A stretch of DNA of 64,000 nt from Paenibacillus pectinilyticus. Its GTDB lineage: Bacteria; Bacillota; Bacilli; Paenibacillales; NBRC-103111. Under the pieces are notes generated by a model. It did not search any database. It was not told the DNA's origin and worked only from the letters and a program-made list of their open reading frames with translations. A program made the position numbers and the translations under genes. Every line of letters begins with the position of its first letter. The first letter of the stretch is position 1. Below, piece after piece: positions 24,873-34,659 of the stretch. Location: contig NZ_LYPC01000028.1 of NCBI RefSeq assembly GCF_001700435.1, forward strand, positions 382,288-446,287, in the 5' to 3' direction.

Positions 24873-27203
24873 CTATTTACTAGGAAGAAAAGGTGTTAAT
24901 TCACCTAGATAACAGACATCCAAGTGGTGAAGCGGCCTTGTACAGGCCGTGTAAAACAACTTGCGTTCCTTCGCCTCTGCGTAGACTGCAGCCCCGGCGT
25001 CATAGATAATAACCGCATCGAACTCGAGTCCTTTGGCGAGGTACGCCGGCAAAATCATCACGCCTGCCTCATAGTGCAGCGTATCTTTGCTGATCCGCGC
25101 GAGCCCCGGCAGCAGCGGCTTCAACCGTCCGTGCGCGTACTCCGTCTCGCGCTCGGTCTTGCAAATGATCGCGACGGAGCTTGCGCCGCCGCCCTGTCTT
25201 AGAGCTGCCGCCTCGGCGACGAGGCGGATCAGCTCTTGCTCATTAGCCGCGCGCAGCAGGCGCGGCTCTTCGCCGCTGCGGCTGAACGCTTCCACCGGTT
25301 CGCCGCCCGGCAGGACCTGACACGCGAATTCCGTGATTTCGCGTGTCGAGCGGTAGCTCTTGATGAGACGAATGGTCTCCGTCTCGTCTTCCCCCATCAG
25401 CTCGCTAATGGAGCTGTAACCGTGCTCTTGCATTTGCTCTGGCTGCGCGGCGCCAGAGCTGACGGCCACGCCCTCACTCACATTCGCGTTCGCGTGCGTG
25501 AAGATCCCTTGATTCCAGTCGCCCAGAAGGGTGAAACGGGCGCGTGGAAACAGCTTTTTGAGATACGCATAGTGAAACGGCGAATAGTCCTGCGCTTCAT
25601 CGACAAGACAATAGCGAATCGTGCCTACGCGAAGTTGTCCTTCAACAAGCCCCTTGAGATACACAAGCGGGGTTGCATCCTCATAGAGCAGATTACCCTG
25701 CGCCAACGCGTCCACTGTGAAGGTGCTGATCGTCGTCCACGCTTCTGGCAGCGGTTGATCAGCTAGCTTCACCAGCTCCTGCTGTAAGCTTGGGTCCGTA
25801 AACAGCTCTATATACATACCGAGCACATCGACATAAGCTAGCTTCTGTGCCTTCTCCCTAAGCGGATTAATCGCTTTGTGCGCTTTGACACGGCTCATTT
25901 TCTTCATTTCCGGCTCACTGCCCATGTACTTCGGCTCACGCACAAGCTTGCGATAGAAGCGTTTCTGCACATCCGCTTGAAACACGTCCAGCTGCTCCAA
26001 AATCCACTCGGATAATTGCTCCATCCGCTCACCGATCGCAAGAATCGAAGGCTTACTATAGAAGCGTTCGCTCAGCTCAGCGCCAGTAATGAGAACTTTT
26101 TTCCCGACGGCTAGATCGAGGAATCGGATACCACCGTTCTTCAGCTTCTCACCGTAAGCTTCGATGACGGCTAGGAAAGCCTCAGACGTTTTGTAGGTAA
26201 TATTGTTCAAACGTGCTGTGTACTCGGGATTGTGATCGGTACCGGTCAAAATAAACTCCAGCTGATCATACGGATCCTCCAGCTTCAGTCCCATGTCGGT
26301 TAATTTATGCGTCAAATAATCTTGGAAGGTCGTCTGCTGCATCGTCGCTTCGCCAAGCTCAGGCAACACTCGTGAAACATAATCGCTGAACAGCGAATTC
26401 GGCGAAAAAAGAATCATATTATCGGCGCTCAGCGTCGTCCGGTACTTGTAGAGCAAGTATGCGATGCGCTGCAGCGCAACGGAGGTTTTGCCGCTGCCTG
26501 CCGCGCCTTGGACGACCAGCACCTTGTGCTGATCATCGCGGATGATCTGATTCTGCTCCCGCTGAATCGTGGTGACAATGGAGCTCATCTTCTCGTCCGC
26601 GCTGCGGCTGAGCATCTTCTGGAGCATTTCATCTCCGATGGAAAGCCCCGTATCGAACACATCTTGCAGCTCGCCTGCCTTGATGATGTATTGTCGCTTG
26701 AGCCAGAGCTCGCCGCTCACGTCCATCTCTGGTGTCCGATACGTTGCCGGGCCCGGCGGGTAATCATAGAACACGCTAGCGATCGGCGCGCGCCAGTCAT
26801 AGATCAGAATTTCATCGGTTTTGCTATCAATGAAAGATGTTAACCCGATATAGATTTTCTCCCGCGCCTGCTCGCCCTTCTCCTGAAAATCAATACGGCT
26901 GAAGTACGGCGCATCGACGACGCGCTGCAGCTTGCGCAGCGCATCTTGTGCCAGTCGATAGCTTCGTTCTTGCCCTTGCAGCACATGCTCCTGTTGAGCC
27001 ATACTCGCCGCCGTTTCAATCAAATCATCGTCATTGTCCGCGTTGACGGATATATCGTCCCAGAAGCTCCGGCCAATTGCCGTCGCTTCGGATCTACGTT
27101 CATCTACAGTGACACGCAGTTCTTCAATGCGCTGTTTGATATGCGTACGCACCACAGAGACGCGCTGCGCTTCATTGTCACGTTCTTCCTTCCCTATCGC
27201 CAT
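24873..27203 (-). CDS. helD: RNA polymerase recycling helicase-like ATPase HelD
   Basis: 776-aa UvrD-like ATPase that removes stalled RNA polymerase from DNA in Gram-positive bacteria. An N-terminal coiled-coil arm (about 5-100) precedes motifs IYIGLTSFID and IYDWRAPIASVFYD typical of HelD. Walker A GAAGSGKTSVALQR starts at residue 233. Motif II is CLVDEAQDYSPFH, motif III TLLGDWNQ, and the C-terminal motifs include SYRSTREI and AKGLEFDAVIIYDA. All helicase-type motifs are intact. It follows a three-gene exporter by 37 nt on the same strand and so may be co-transcribed. Confidence 0.92.
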   Translation of the reverse strand: MAIGKEERDNEAQRVSVVRTHIKQRIEELRVTVDERRSEATAIGRSFWDDISVNADNDDDLIETAASMAQQEHVLQGQERSYRLAQDALRKLQRVVDAPYFSRIDFQEKGEQAREKIYIGLTSFIDSKTDEILIYDWRAPIASVFYDYPPGPATYRTPEMDVSGELWLKRQYIIKAGELQDVFDTGLSIGDEMLQKMLSRSADEKMSSIVTTIQREQNQIIRDDQHKVLVVQGAAGSGKTSVALQRIAYLLYKYRTTLSADNMILFSPNSLFSDYVSRVLPELGEATMQQTTFQDYLTHKLTDMGLKLEDPYDQLEFILTGTDHNPEYTARLNNITYKTSEAFLAVIEAYGEKLKNGGIRFLDLAVGKKVLITGAELSERFYSKPSILAIGERMEQLSEWILEQLDVFQADVQKRFYRKLVREPKYMGSEPEMKKMSRVKAHKAINPLREKAQKLAYVDVLGMYIELFTDPSLQQELVKLADQPLPEAWTTISTFTVDALAQGNLLYEDATPLVYLKGLVEGQLRVGTIRYCLVDEAQDYSPFHYAYLKKLFPRARFTLLGDWNQGIFTHANANVSEGVAVSSGAAQPEQMQEHGYSSISELMGEDETETIRLIKSYRSTREITEFACQVLPGGEPVEAFSRSGEEPRLLRAANEQELIRLVAEAAALRQGGGASSVAIICKTERETEYAHGRLKPLLPGLARISKDTLHYEAGVMILPAYLAKGLEFDAVIIYDAGAAVYAEAKERKLFYTACTRPLHHLDVCYLGELTPFLPSK

Positions 27204-27240
27204 GGTTCCATTCCACTCCCACTGTTATCTAAATGTTTAT

Positions 27241-28212
27241 TTAAACATATACGTTTTGAATGACTTCTTCAAATTCCGGTTCTTCCATATGTACATCTTC
27301 CATATCGCCCCAGCCACTCACGATGCGGAGTACGTCCATCGCTTTAAGCTCCTGGCGGTTGCACGCAATCGTCAACAGATTCGCTTCTTGCTCCACCACA
27401 CGGAAGGGCAGCTCCCAGTGATCTGGCACCTGAAAATCGCCCCGATACGATATTTTCATCATCGTCGGTAAGCCGATACGCTCTCTTAGCTTGTCTATGG
27501 AACCATCATAACCAATTTGCCCATGGTTAATGACGATAACCCTCGGACATAGCTGTTCAATATCGTCCATGTCATGCGTGGTCAGCAGGATCGTCTTGCC
27601 AAAATCCCGATTCAACGTCTGAAGAAAGCCGCGAATGTTGCGTTTGGCTACTACATCTAGGCCAATCGTAGGCTCATCCAGGAATAAAATATCCGGATCA
27701 TGCAGCATCGAAGCCGCCAAGTCTGCTCGCATCCGCTGACCAAGAGAGAGCTTGCGTACAGGCGTATCTAGCAGCTCTTTCAAGTCAAGCAGCTCCGTCA
27801 ACTCCCCCAGCCGAAGGCGAGCCGCCCTTTCCTCAACATGATACATCGCCACGAGGATCTCATAGGAATCCTTCACGGGAAGGTCCCACCACAGCTGACT
27901 CCGCTGTCCAAAAACGACACCAAGCTGCCTCACGACCTGCTTCCGCTGCTTTTGTGGGCTGCGCCCGTGAATCAAAACCTCACCGGAGGTTGGGTGAAGA
28001 ATGCCCGTGAGCATTTTGATCGTCGTCGACTTCCCCGCTCCATTAGGTCCAATATACCCGACGAACTCGCCAGTTTCAATCTCGAAGCTCACATCGTGCA
28101 CGGCTTCTTTCTCTTTATATGCTCTGGAGAATAAAGTACGAATCCCTGAGAACTTCCCTTCTTGGATGACTGGGGTTTGAAACGTTTTGCGTAAATGCTT
28201 AACCGTTATCAT
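27241..28212 (-). CDS. ABC exporter ATPase (COG4586 type)
   Basis: 323 aa. Walker A GPNGAGKSTT, a distinctive VVFGQRSQLWWDLPVKDS Q-loop region, signature LSLGQRMRADLAASML, and Walker B ILFLDEPTIGLD. The VFGQ..QLWWDLPV sequence marks the COG4586 family, always found with two ABC-2 permeases (COG4587 and COG3694). The gene follows the second permease by 30 nt. The substrate of this family is not established. Confidence 0.9.
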   Translation of the reverse strand: MITVKHLRKTFQTPVIQEGKFSGIRTLFSRAYKEKEAVHDVSFEIETGEFVGYIGPNGAGKSTTIKMLTGILHPTSGEVLIHGRSPQKQRKQVVRQLGVVFGQRSQLWWDLPVKDSYEILVAMYHVEERAARLRLGELTELLDLKELLDTPVRKLSLGQRMRADLAASMLHDPDILFLDEPTIGLDVVAKRNIRGFLQTLNRDFGKTILLTTHDMDDIEQLCPRVIVINHGQIGYDGSIDKLRERIGLPTMMKISYRGDFQVPDHWELPFRVVEQEANLLTIACNRQELKAMDVLRIVSGWGDMEDVHMEEPEFEEVIQNVYV

Positions 28213-28242
28213 GGCGTATCTTGCCCTCCTTGTATAGTGAGA

Positions 28243-29034
28243 TTAACTTCCCGTGCTTTGATATCGCGACAGCCCCAGTTTCCAGAAGGACATGGCCAAC
28301 CACAAGACGAGTACGGAAACAACCAACGTGCCTAGCAGCAGCCCGACTCCCCCTTGATGCCTCAGCACATACAGCGCGGGAATATAATTGACGAAGCCCA
28401 CAGGTACAAGCACGAAGAGAGCCCCTTGCAGCCATTTGGGATAGAGACTAAGCGGATAGCGAGCCGCTGTTTGAGAGGCATCTTCGGTCATGTTTTGGAG
28501 TGACTCTATGCGGGTGAGCCAAAAGCCTGCTGCCGCTGTCGCCAGCCCAATCGCGAACAAAATGACTGCCCCTGTGAGGATGATGAATACTGTCAAAGGA
28601 ACCGCAGTCCAACTGATCTGACCGCTAGCCATAAGCGCTTTCATCGAGATGATAAGCAAGATGAGTCCTTGACCGATTTCCGCAAATAGAATGCGTGAAT
28701 TTTGGGTCATCAGTGCAACGAGCACAGGAACAGGACGAATAAGAATCGCATCCAAATCGCCGGAAACGAGATATTTTTCGAGATGATGCACATCGGAAGC
28801 TAGCGTTCGATAAATGGCTTTGGCAATCATCATGACGCCATACAAGTAACTTACTTCATACAGTGTCCAGCCTTTGATATTGCCGAATTTCATCATCACC
28901 AGTGCCACCATCAGGAATTCAGAAATTTGAATGAACGATGACATGATCGTCGAAAATACAAAGTTAAATTTGTACTGCATACGACTTCGCATGCTTGCTT
29001 TGATCAATAGCATAAACAACCGAATCGAGATCAT
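28243..29034 (-). CDS. ABC-2 family permease (COG3694/COG4587 pair)
   Basis: 263 aa, six predicted membrane spans. KFNFVFSTIMSSFIQISEFLMV starts the first pair of helices, and LASDVHHLEKYLVSGDLDAILIRPV (core SGDLDAILIRPVPV) is the cytosolic family motif. GFVNYIPALYVL near the C-terminus is also conserved. The start overlaps the stop of the preceding permease gene by ATGA, so the two subunits are likely made in equal amounts. Works with the COG4586 ATPase encoded next. Confidence 0.88.
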   Translation of the reverse strand: MISIRLFMLLIKASMRSRMQYKFNFVFSTIMSSFIQISEFLMVALVMMKFGNIKGWTLYEVSYLYGVMMIAKAIYRTLASDVHHLEKYLVSGDLDAILIRPVPVLVALMTQNSRILFAEIGQGLILLIISMKALMASGQISWTAVPLTVFIILTGAVILFAIGLATAAAGFWLTRIESLQNMTEDASQTAARYPLSLYPKWLQGALFVLVPVGFVNYIPALYVLRHQGGVGLLLGTLVVSVLVLWLAMSFWKLGLSRYQSTGS

Positions 29035-29807
29035 CCGCCCTGCACCTCCAACTTCCTGCGAACCAACCTAGTAACGGCCAAGCAGACACAAGTAAACCCG
29101 ATGCCCCATAAGAGAGCGCCGAGCTGGGCAGTTCCATCTTGAAGTCCGAGATAAATGCGGGTTGGATAATAGAGTAGATAAGGGTAAGGTGTATACATGC
29201 TAATCGTGCGAAGCCAACCTGGCAGCCATTCTAGCGGAATAAAAAAGCCGGAAAGCAGCATAGCGAAGGAATAATTGACCCAATAGAACCACCGTGATTC
29301 TGTCGTCCATAGGGCAGCAACCCCGATTAAATAATTCATGCAAATAGAGATATAGGAGGCCGTAACTAACGAGAGTGCTGTCCATCCAACCACGGAAACC
29401 TGCTGGGGAAGCTGTAAGGAGAAGATGAAATAATAGAGGACATAAATCGGAATGCTTTTATATAAAAATTGATACCATACCTGGCCCCACTCGCGGCTCA
29501 TCGTCTGATAAAACAGATGCACCGGCCGCATGAGATCGACCGCGATTTGCCCCGTGCGCACCGCTTGCTCGAGTCCAAGCCCATTCGTCGTAAACTGGGT
29601 AATCCACAGAATCGCCTGGTTAAAAGCAATATAACCCACGATCCCTTTGGCTCCGTACTCACCCAGCGATGTGTCGCTGCCTAAGCCGGTCCAGATGCTC
29701 GCATAGATGAAGCCGAACACCGCGCTCACTGCATTATGAAGCAGATGTGAGCCTCGATATTGCAAGTTTCTTGCGTAAGCCTTGCGCGCCAATACGGCGA
29801 AAAGCAT
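29031..29807 (-). CDS. ABC-2 family permease, first gene of three
   Basis: 258 aa from the ATG at 29807, which has a perfect AGGAGGTG site 5 nt upstream; an in-frame extension to 29879 has no comparable site. The protein starts LFAVLARKAYARNLQYRGSH, then six membrane spans. RTGQIAVDLMRPVHLFYQ is the family's cytosolic motif, equivalent to the SGDLDAILIRPV motif in its partner. STIS/TPYPYLLYYPTRIYLG near the C-terminus is typical. Begins the permease-permease-ATPase operon. Confidence 0.88.
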   Translation of the reverse strand: MLFAVLARKAYARNLQYRGSHLLHNAVSAVFGFIYASIWTGLGSDTSLGEYGAKGIVGYIAFNQAILWITQFTTNGLGLEQAVRTGQIAVDLMRPVHLFYQTMSREWGQVWYQFLYKSIPIYVLYYFIFSLQLPQQVSVVGWTALSLVTASYISICMNYLIGVAALWTTESRWFYWVNYSFAMLLSGFFIPLEWLPGWLRTISMYTPYPYLLYYPTRIYLGLQDGTAQLGALLWGIGFTCVCLAVTRLVRRKLEVQGG

Positions 29808-29951
29808 AAAGCACCTCCTGTGTTTTTGGTACATGATATGACCATAACGTGCAGTCGCCGCGTAGAGACGGAATACCATATTACCAAAATAACCCTGCTG
29901 GTGGCAACAGTTATTTATTGCTTTCTCCTTTGTGGAATCGTGGGGAAACTT

Positions 29952-30134
29952 AACTGGAAAACCTACAGCTAATTCACTGGATTTAGCTCTGAAGTGACAA
30001 CTAGATGGAAAATGTACAGCTAATTTTCTCGAATTCGCTGCTTTGGAGGGGATTGATCGAAATTACCTGTATATTTTCCAGTTATCTCTCTCCGAGCATA
30101 GAATTTTGCGAAAATAGATGGAGGTTTTCCAGTT
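29952..30134. repeat. 183-bp MITE-like element, copy B
   Basis: Begins AACTGGAAAAC (29952-29962) and ends GTTTTCCAGTT (30124-30134); a third, right-oriented motif is at 30073-30083, the same 121-bp offset as in copy A at 4425-4607. A fourth, weaker left-type motif (AGATGGAAAATGTACAGC) is at about 30003, matched in copy A near 4475. The two copies differ in much of the interior while keeping ends and spacing. Confidence 0.6.
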
Positions 30135-30400
30135 AGTGCTGGGCGGGTTGCAATTGGGGTTGGGGTTGGGGCGTGGCGGGAGTGTTGGCTTAGAGAGAGC
30201 GTTAGGTCAGAAGTTGGGGAGTGTTGGCTTAAAGAGAACGTTGGGTCAGAAGTTGGGGAGTGTTGACGCGGAGCGAGTGTTGACGCGGAGCGAGTGTTGA
30301 CGCGGAGCCAGTGTTGGCTCGGGGTGGGGTTGGGGCGTTGGCGCGGTACCGTGGCCTTGGGAGGCTAGGGGCATTTGGGTTAAGGGCGGGATTACGGTGC
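30135..30400. repeat. G-rich tract with 39-bp and 17-bp tandem repeats
   Basis: Two 39-bp units start at 30180 and 30219 (GAGTGTTGGCTTA...GTTGGG) and are followed at 30258, 30275 and 30292 by three 17-bp units GAGTGTTGACGCGGAGC. All begin with the same GAGTGTTG word. The rest is GGGGTTGGGG-type low-complexity DNA. A frame open across it only translates the repeat; I see no gene in 29,808-30,499. Confidence 0.7.
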
Positions 30401-30455
30401 GGGATTGCTTATACTCCCACTCTATTTATAGCTCTTGTCAGACACACCAAACACC

Positions 30456-30490
30456 AAAAAGCCATCTCCCCGAGTAAGGGAGACGGCTTC
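30456..30490 (-). terminator. Terminator of the LTA-synthase-like gene
   Basis: Minus-strand AAGCCGTCTCCC pairs with GGGAGATGGCTT over TTACTCG and runs into TTTTTGG, 10 nt after the stop at 30500. Confidence 0.88.
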
Positions 30491-30499
30491 TTCTACATC

Positions 30500-32509
30500 C
30501 TACTGCGCACTCGCAGGCTTCGCATCTTCGCTGCCCTGCGCCTCAGACTTCGCCGCGATGCCGGTGGCACCGAACTCGGCGTTGTAATCCGGTTGTGAGC
30601 CTTTGGTCAAGTAATCGTGATCGATATAATTGGCCAAAAACTGCTTCCCGAACATTAAATCGTACTGGACGTTACGATAGTCATTGATCAGCGGCGCTAA
30701 GGATTCTGGCGCTTTTGCCTGCAATTGACCATCCGCGTCCACGACGAGATTACTGAGCAGACCTGGTATTTGTTGTGCCAATTCGCCATCTAGTGTGAAG
30801 TTGGCTGGTTTTTCCATGCCCAGCATATCTAGAACATGTGCACCTAAGAAAGAAGCACTTGTCACTGGATTCTCTTGCTTAGGCATATCGAAATTGGACC
30901 ATGTCACAAGCGGTGTGCTGTGCATTTTCTTAATTTCATCCAAAGACCATTGATTCGCGTTGCTTGTTGAGATGAAGCCCGCTTCTTTATACACTTGATA
31001 ATCCATGCCTAGCATTGGTAAATGGTCACCATAGAAGATGATCATCGTCGGTTCATCCGAATCCTTGAAATGATCAATCATCATTTGCAAGCTTGCATCC
31101 GCATCATGTGCGCCTTGCGTATAGGTTTCCAGAATACTTTTCGCTTGCGCAGAAAGACCGCTGCCTGTTGCTTTGATCGTATTTTCTCCATAACGAGGAT
31201 CATCATAAGGACCATGATTTTGCATCGTCACTGTGTAAATAAACATCGGATCTTCCGTTTTATCTACTTCGCTATTTACATTTCTTGCAACTTCAGCGTC
31301 GGAGATAAAATAACCCTTAATTTCTGGGTTTACAAATTTCTCGCTGCTCTTGAAGGATTGGAACCCAAGCTCTTTATAAACCGTGTTGCGGTCCCAGAAC
31401 CAGCCTTCATAAGAGTGAATCCCCATGCTTTTATAACCTTGGTTAGCAAAATAACTAGCCAAACTAGGTAATGGTTTAGAGATATACTGTTGATACGGAA
31501 TCGATCCACCTGGTAAAAAACTCATCGAATTCCCAGTCAACACTTCAAATTCTACGTTACTCGTCCCTCCGCCGTATTGCGGGGACAGGAGATATCCGGC
31601 ATTGCCAGCTTCCTTCTGCAACCGATGAATCGTTGGTAACGGATCTTCGCTGTACGTTACATTCGTTAACAATGTCGGATCCCAGAACGCTTCGCTCATG
31701 ACGAAAATGACATTCGGCTTTTTGCCTGCAGACAGTTTGGCGCTTTTCACTTCAGGAGCCTTCGCAGCAGTTGCCTGAATGTTGGTAGCAACCGAAGCAA
31801 TGGCCGTTTCATTGTACGTATCGGGCTTCTGTACGATCGAGTTTTTCACATTCAGCGTGAAAGCAAGCGTGAGACCATTGTTCGCATAGTTTTGCTGCTG
31901 ATCCCAGACGATTTCATTGACGCCAGCATGATCTAAGATTTTGCCTGCCAGCGGTGATTTGATCCCGAATGCATATAAGGCATACAGCGAAAAAAGCCCT
32001 AAGCCAATGCGGGCAATAATTGGAATGGTCACACGTGGAATCACCCATCTTAACAGCAAAACGAGGATAATAACCGCGGCTACCGCAATAATTCGAATGA
32101 GCGCAGCTTTCCCGGTGACGAGGGTGGCAATATCCATACTCTCTTTATTCAGCAATATATCCCAAGGGAAGAACGGCTCCCCAATCATTTTCACTTTCAT
32201 GTACGAGATAATCGCCATTAAACCAAGAATTAAAGTAGCAATTGAACCGGAAATCGCTAAGGATCCCACGATCGCATAAATCAAAGCAAGTAAACAAAAA
32301 GTTAAGACAACATTTAATAGAAACAACGGATGATTCGTGGAAATCCAGTGCATGGTTTCATGCCAGCTCCCACGTTCGAGAAATTCCATACCTACAACAG
32401 ACAGAATCGGTAAACCGATCATAAATAATACTAGTGAAATCGATGCTCCCAGACGGCTTGTGCTCCGCTTCTTCGGAAGACGGCTCCGGGGCTTCAAATT
32501 CAAGTGCAT
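30500..32509 (-). CDS. LTA synthase family sulfatase
   Basis: 669 aa. Five membrane segments lie within residues 22-190, followed by an extracellular alkaline-phosphatase-superfamily domain. PNVIFVMSEAFWDPTLL begins that domain; GGTSNVEFEVLTG supplies the usual catalytic threonine of glycerolphosphate transferases within GGTSNVE. GIHSYEGWFWDRNTVYKELGF and TVTMQNHGPYDD are typical LTA-synthase blocks and YGDHLPMLG holds metal ligands. It probably polymerises or transfers glycerol-phosphate from phosphatidylglycerol onto lipoteichoic acid or another envelope polymer. Monocistronic, with a terminator. Confidence 0.88.
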   Translation of the reverse strand: MHLNLKPRSRLPKKRSTSRLGASISLVLFMIGLPILSVVGMEFLERGSWHETMHWISTNHPLFLLNVVLTFCLLALIYAIVGSLAISGSIATLILGLMAIISYMKVKMIGEPFFPWDILLNKESMDIATLVTGKAALIRIIAVAAVIILVLLLRWVIPRVTIPIIARIGLGLFSLYALYAFGIKSPLAGKILDHAGVNEIVWDQQQNYANNGLTLAFTLNVKNSIVQKPDTYNETAIASVATNIQATAAKAPEVKSAKLSAGKKPNVIFVMSEAFWDPTLLTNVTYSEDPLPTIHRLQKEAGNAGYLLSPQYGGGTSNVEFEVLTGNSMSFLPGGSIPYQQYISKPLPSLASYFANQGYKSMGIHSYEGWFWDRNTVYKELGFQSFKSSEKFVNPEIKGYFISDAEVARNVNSEVDKTEDPMFIYTVTMQNHGPYDDPRYGENTIKATGSGLSAQAKSILETYTQGAHDADASLQMMIDHFKDSDEPTMIIFYGDHLPMLGMDYQVYKEAGFISTSNANQWSLDEIKKMHSTPLVTWSNFDMPKQENPVTSASFLGAHVLDMLGMEKPANFTLDGELAQQIPGLLSNLVVDADGQLQAKAPESLAPLINDYRNVQYDLMFGKQFLANYIDHDYLTKGSQPDYNAEFGATGIAAKSEAQGSEDAKPASAQ

Positions 32510-32608
32510 CTTACATCACTCTCCTCATGCCCCTAATTCTAAATGTCAATTGTGAAGGAATTATGTAGCTAACCTTAAGGGAACCTTAATACTCCCAGAT
32601 CCTTCCAC

Positions 32609-32941
32609 TCACTTGAGTCCCGCTAACCATGCGGCCAGTGCTTTTAATTCCTCATCTTTCATGGATACTTGAAAAGGAGGCATCCCATTTCCGCCTTTTT
32701 GAATTTGCCTGATAATGGCAGCTTCATCGAGACGTTCGCCTACTTTTTGGATATTGGGGCCTTCGCCGCCTTGTAGTTGATTTCCATGACAGGAAATACA
32801 GTAATTTTGGTATAGCTTTGGCACATCTACTTTAACCGAAGTACTCGCACTTGGAGTCTCCTTCGGCTTGTCCCCACAAGCGGTTAAACCCAATGCTGCA
32901 ACCAGCATCAAGCTGCCAACCCAGCCCACTTTCATCTTCAC
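32609..32941 (-). CDS. Small cytochrome c lipoprotein
   Basis: 110 aa. Lipobox LTAC with Cys22 anchors a single cytochrome c domain. The haem site CISCH spans residues 48-52. GGEGPNIQKVGERLD is conserved, and the axial methionine is probably in GMPPFQVSM. It resembles cytochrome c-551 (CccB) of Bacillus, an electron donor to the caa3 or other oxidases at the outer face of the membrane. The start has SD-like sequence GGGGTTAAGGCG upstream. It is alone on the strand; an oxidase gene cluster is about 30 kb away. Confidence 0.9.
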   Translation of the reverse strand: MKMKVGWVGSLMLVAALGLTACGDKPKETPSASTSVKVDVPKLYQNYCISCHGNQLQGGEGPNIQKVGERLDEAAIIRQIQKGGNGMPPFQVSMKDEELKALAAWLAGLK

Positions 32942-33000
32942 GGCGCCTTAACCCCTTCAAACTCGTTTCTCTCATCATACCAGAGGAACGCATAGAATGA

Positions 33001-33095
33001 AAAAAAAGCCGCGTCACCGTCACATAATTGCCTCGTTTTCATACCTATTTCCGAGGTTTCTCTTATGTGTATTATGGTGCGAATCACGGCTTTTT
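33001..33095. terminator. Long imperfect stem-loop, bidirectional terminator
   Basis: AAAAAGCCG pairs with CGGCTTTTT; further inward ACATAA pairs with TTATGT, and CCTCG with CGAGG. T-runs exist on both strands. It lies between the abfA stop (33127, minus) and the cytochrome c promoter region. On the minus strand it terminates abfA. Confidence 0.65.
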
Positions 33096-33126
33096 ATCTA
33101 TGTTTGCTCAAAAATCTTTCTATGTT

Positions 33127-34638
33127 TTACACAAGTTTCAATCGAATAACGTTCCATGAAGCTTTCCCTAAATGAGCAGAAATCTGCCCATTTGCAGCGG
33201 CGTTTGCATTGCCTGCGGAATGAGGCTTCACGCGGTCTGGCGCTTCTAAGGTATTCGATGCTTTGAGATCATCGCTTTCAAGCACGATATGCTCCTTGAT
33301 CTCGAAAGCACCGAAGCTGCGGAGATCCATCTCCAGCGGTAGTGCTTCTTCCAGATGGCGATTGACGGCAAAAATAGTCAGTTCCGATGTTTCTTCATTA
33401 TGCACAGCAACAGCTTCCAGATAAGGAACGTCTGTGTAGTCTTTGGCATCATACTTAGGCGATTTGATCAGTGGAACAAGCACCGTTCCTCGGCCAAAAA
33501 CACTTGCGTGCAAGTACGGGTAGTAGATCGTTTGCTTCCAAGCCGCGCCACCATTAGCGGTCATGATAGGTGCAATAACGTTTACCAATTGCGCTAAGCA
33601 CGCCATTTTGACACGATCCGCACGTTTCAGCATGGAAATCAACATACAGCCTACGAGCAGCGCGTCTTCATGGTTATAGATGTCTTCCAACTGCGGAGGC
33701 GCGATGGACCAAGGCTCGATTTGACGATCGGCATCATTCGAGTGGTACCACACATTCCATTCATCGAAGGATAAATGGATCTTTTTCTTGCCGCGTTTCT
33801 TCGCCTGCACGAAGTCAGCCGTTGAGATCACCGTATGAATAAATTGATCCATACCCACGGATTGCGCAAGGAAATTAGCCGAATCTTGATCGCGGTTTCC
33901 GTAATATTGATGTAGTGATATGTAATCCACATGATCATACGTATGCTCGAGCACAGTCGCTTCCCAATCCGGGAACGTTGGCATTGTTAAGCTGGAACTT
34001 CCGCATGCAACTAGCTCGATGGAAGGATCGACCCACTTCATCACTTTCGCCGTTTCACAGGCAGCCCGGCCATATTCTACGGCTGTTTTACTTCCTGTTT
34101 GCCACGGACCATCCATTTCGTTGCCTAGACACCAGGTTTTGATATTATGCGGCGTGCGGTAGCCATGCGAGATTCGCAAATCACTCCAGTAGGTGCCGCC
34201 TGTAATATTCGAATATTCGATAATGTCTCTTGCTTCATCGGGTCCACGCGTTCCAAGATTAACAGCCATCATCGCATCGGTATTCGCCTTGCGGCACCAG
34301 TCCATGAATTCATTCAGGCCGATCAGGTTCGGCTCAATGGTACGCCAAGCGAGATCAAGCCGTCTTTTGCGCTCACTGAGGGGTCCGATGCCATCTTCCC
34401 AGTTGTAACCGGATACAAAGTTCCCGCCTGGATAGCGAACAATCGGCACTTGCAGCGCTTTGACAAGTTCTAATACATCCCCGCGAAAACCTTGTTCATC
34501 TGCTTGCGGGTGCCCAGGCTCGTAAATTCCGCCGTATACGGCGCGTCCTAAATGCTCGATAAAGGAACCATATAACCGAGCATCCACTTCTCCTACTTTA
34601 AAATCCTTGTCAATAATCATCGTAGCTTTCATAGACAT
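33127..34638 (-). CDS. abfA: GH51 alpha-L-arabinofuranosidase
   Basis: Intracellular glycosidase that releases arabinose from arabino-oligosaccharides; 503 aa, usual for GH51. ATG at 34638 follows GAGGTG by 6 nt; an in-frame GTG at 34647 falls inside that site. The acid/base is Glu174 in WCLGNEMDGPW and the nucleophile Glu293 in SFDEWNVWY; both are intact. YGSFIEHLGRAVYGGIYEPG and VRYPGGNFVSGYNWEDGIGP (core RYPGGNFVSGY) are also family hallmarks. No signal peptide. The gene is divergent from an ArsR-type regulator whose operator probably overlaps its promoter. Confidence 0.95.
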   Translation of the reverse strand: MSMKATMIIDKDFKVGEVDARLYGSFIEHLGRAVYGGIYEPGHPQADEQGFRGDVLELVKALQVPIVRYPGGNFVSGYNWEDGIGPLSERKRRLDLAWRTIEPNLIGLNEFMDWCRKANTDAMMAVNLGTRGPDEARDIIEYSNITGGTYWSDLRISHGYRTPHNIKTWCLGNEMDGPWQTGSKTAVEYGRAACETAKVMKWVDPSIELVACGSSSLTMPTFPDWEATVLEHTYDHVDYISLHQYYGNRDQDSANFLAQSVGMDQFIHTVISTADFVQAKKRGKKKIHLSFDEWNVWYHSNDADRQIEPWSIAPPQLEDIYNHEDALLVGCMLISMLKRADRVKMACLAQLVNVIAPIMTANGGAAWKQTIYYPYLHASVFGRGTVLVPLIKSPKYDAKDYTDVPYLEAVAVHNEETSELTIFAVNRHLEEALPLEMDLRSFGAFEIKEHIVLESDDLKASNTLEAPDRVKPHSAGNANAAANGQISAHLGKASWNVIRLKLV

Positions 34639-34659
34639 TTCATTCACCTCGTAGTATGA

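Noticed and set aside
30118..30300. 60-codon plus-strand frame
   Set aside because: It only translates the tandem GAGTGTTG array; no ribosome-binding site and no family resemblance.
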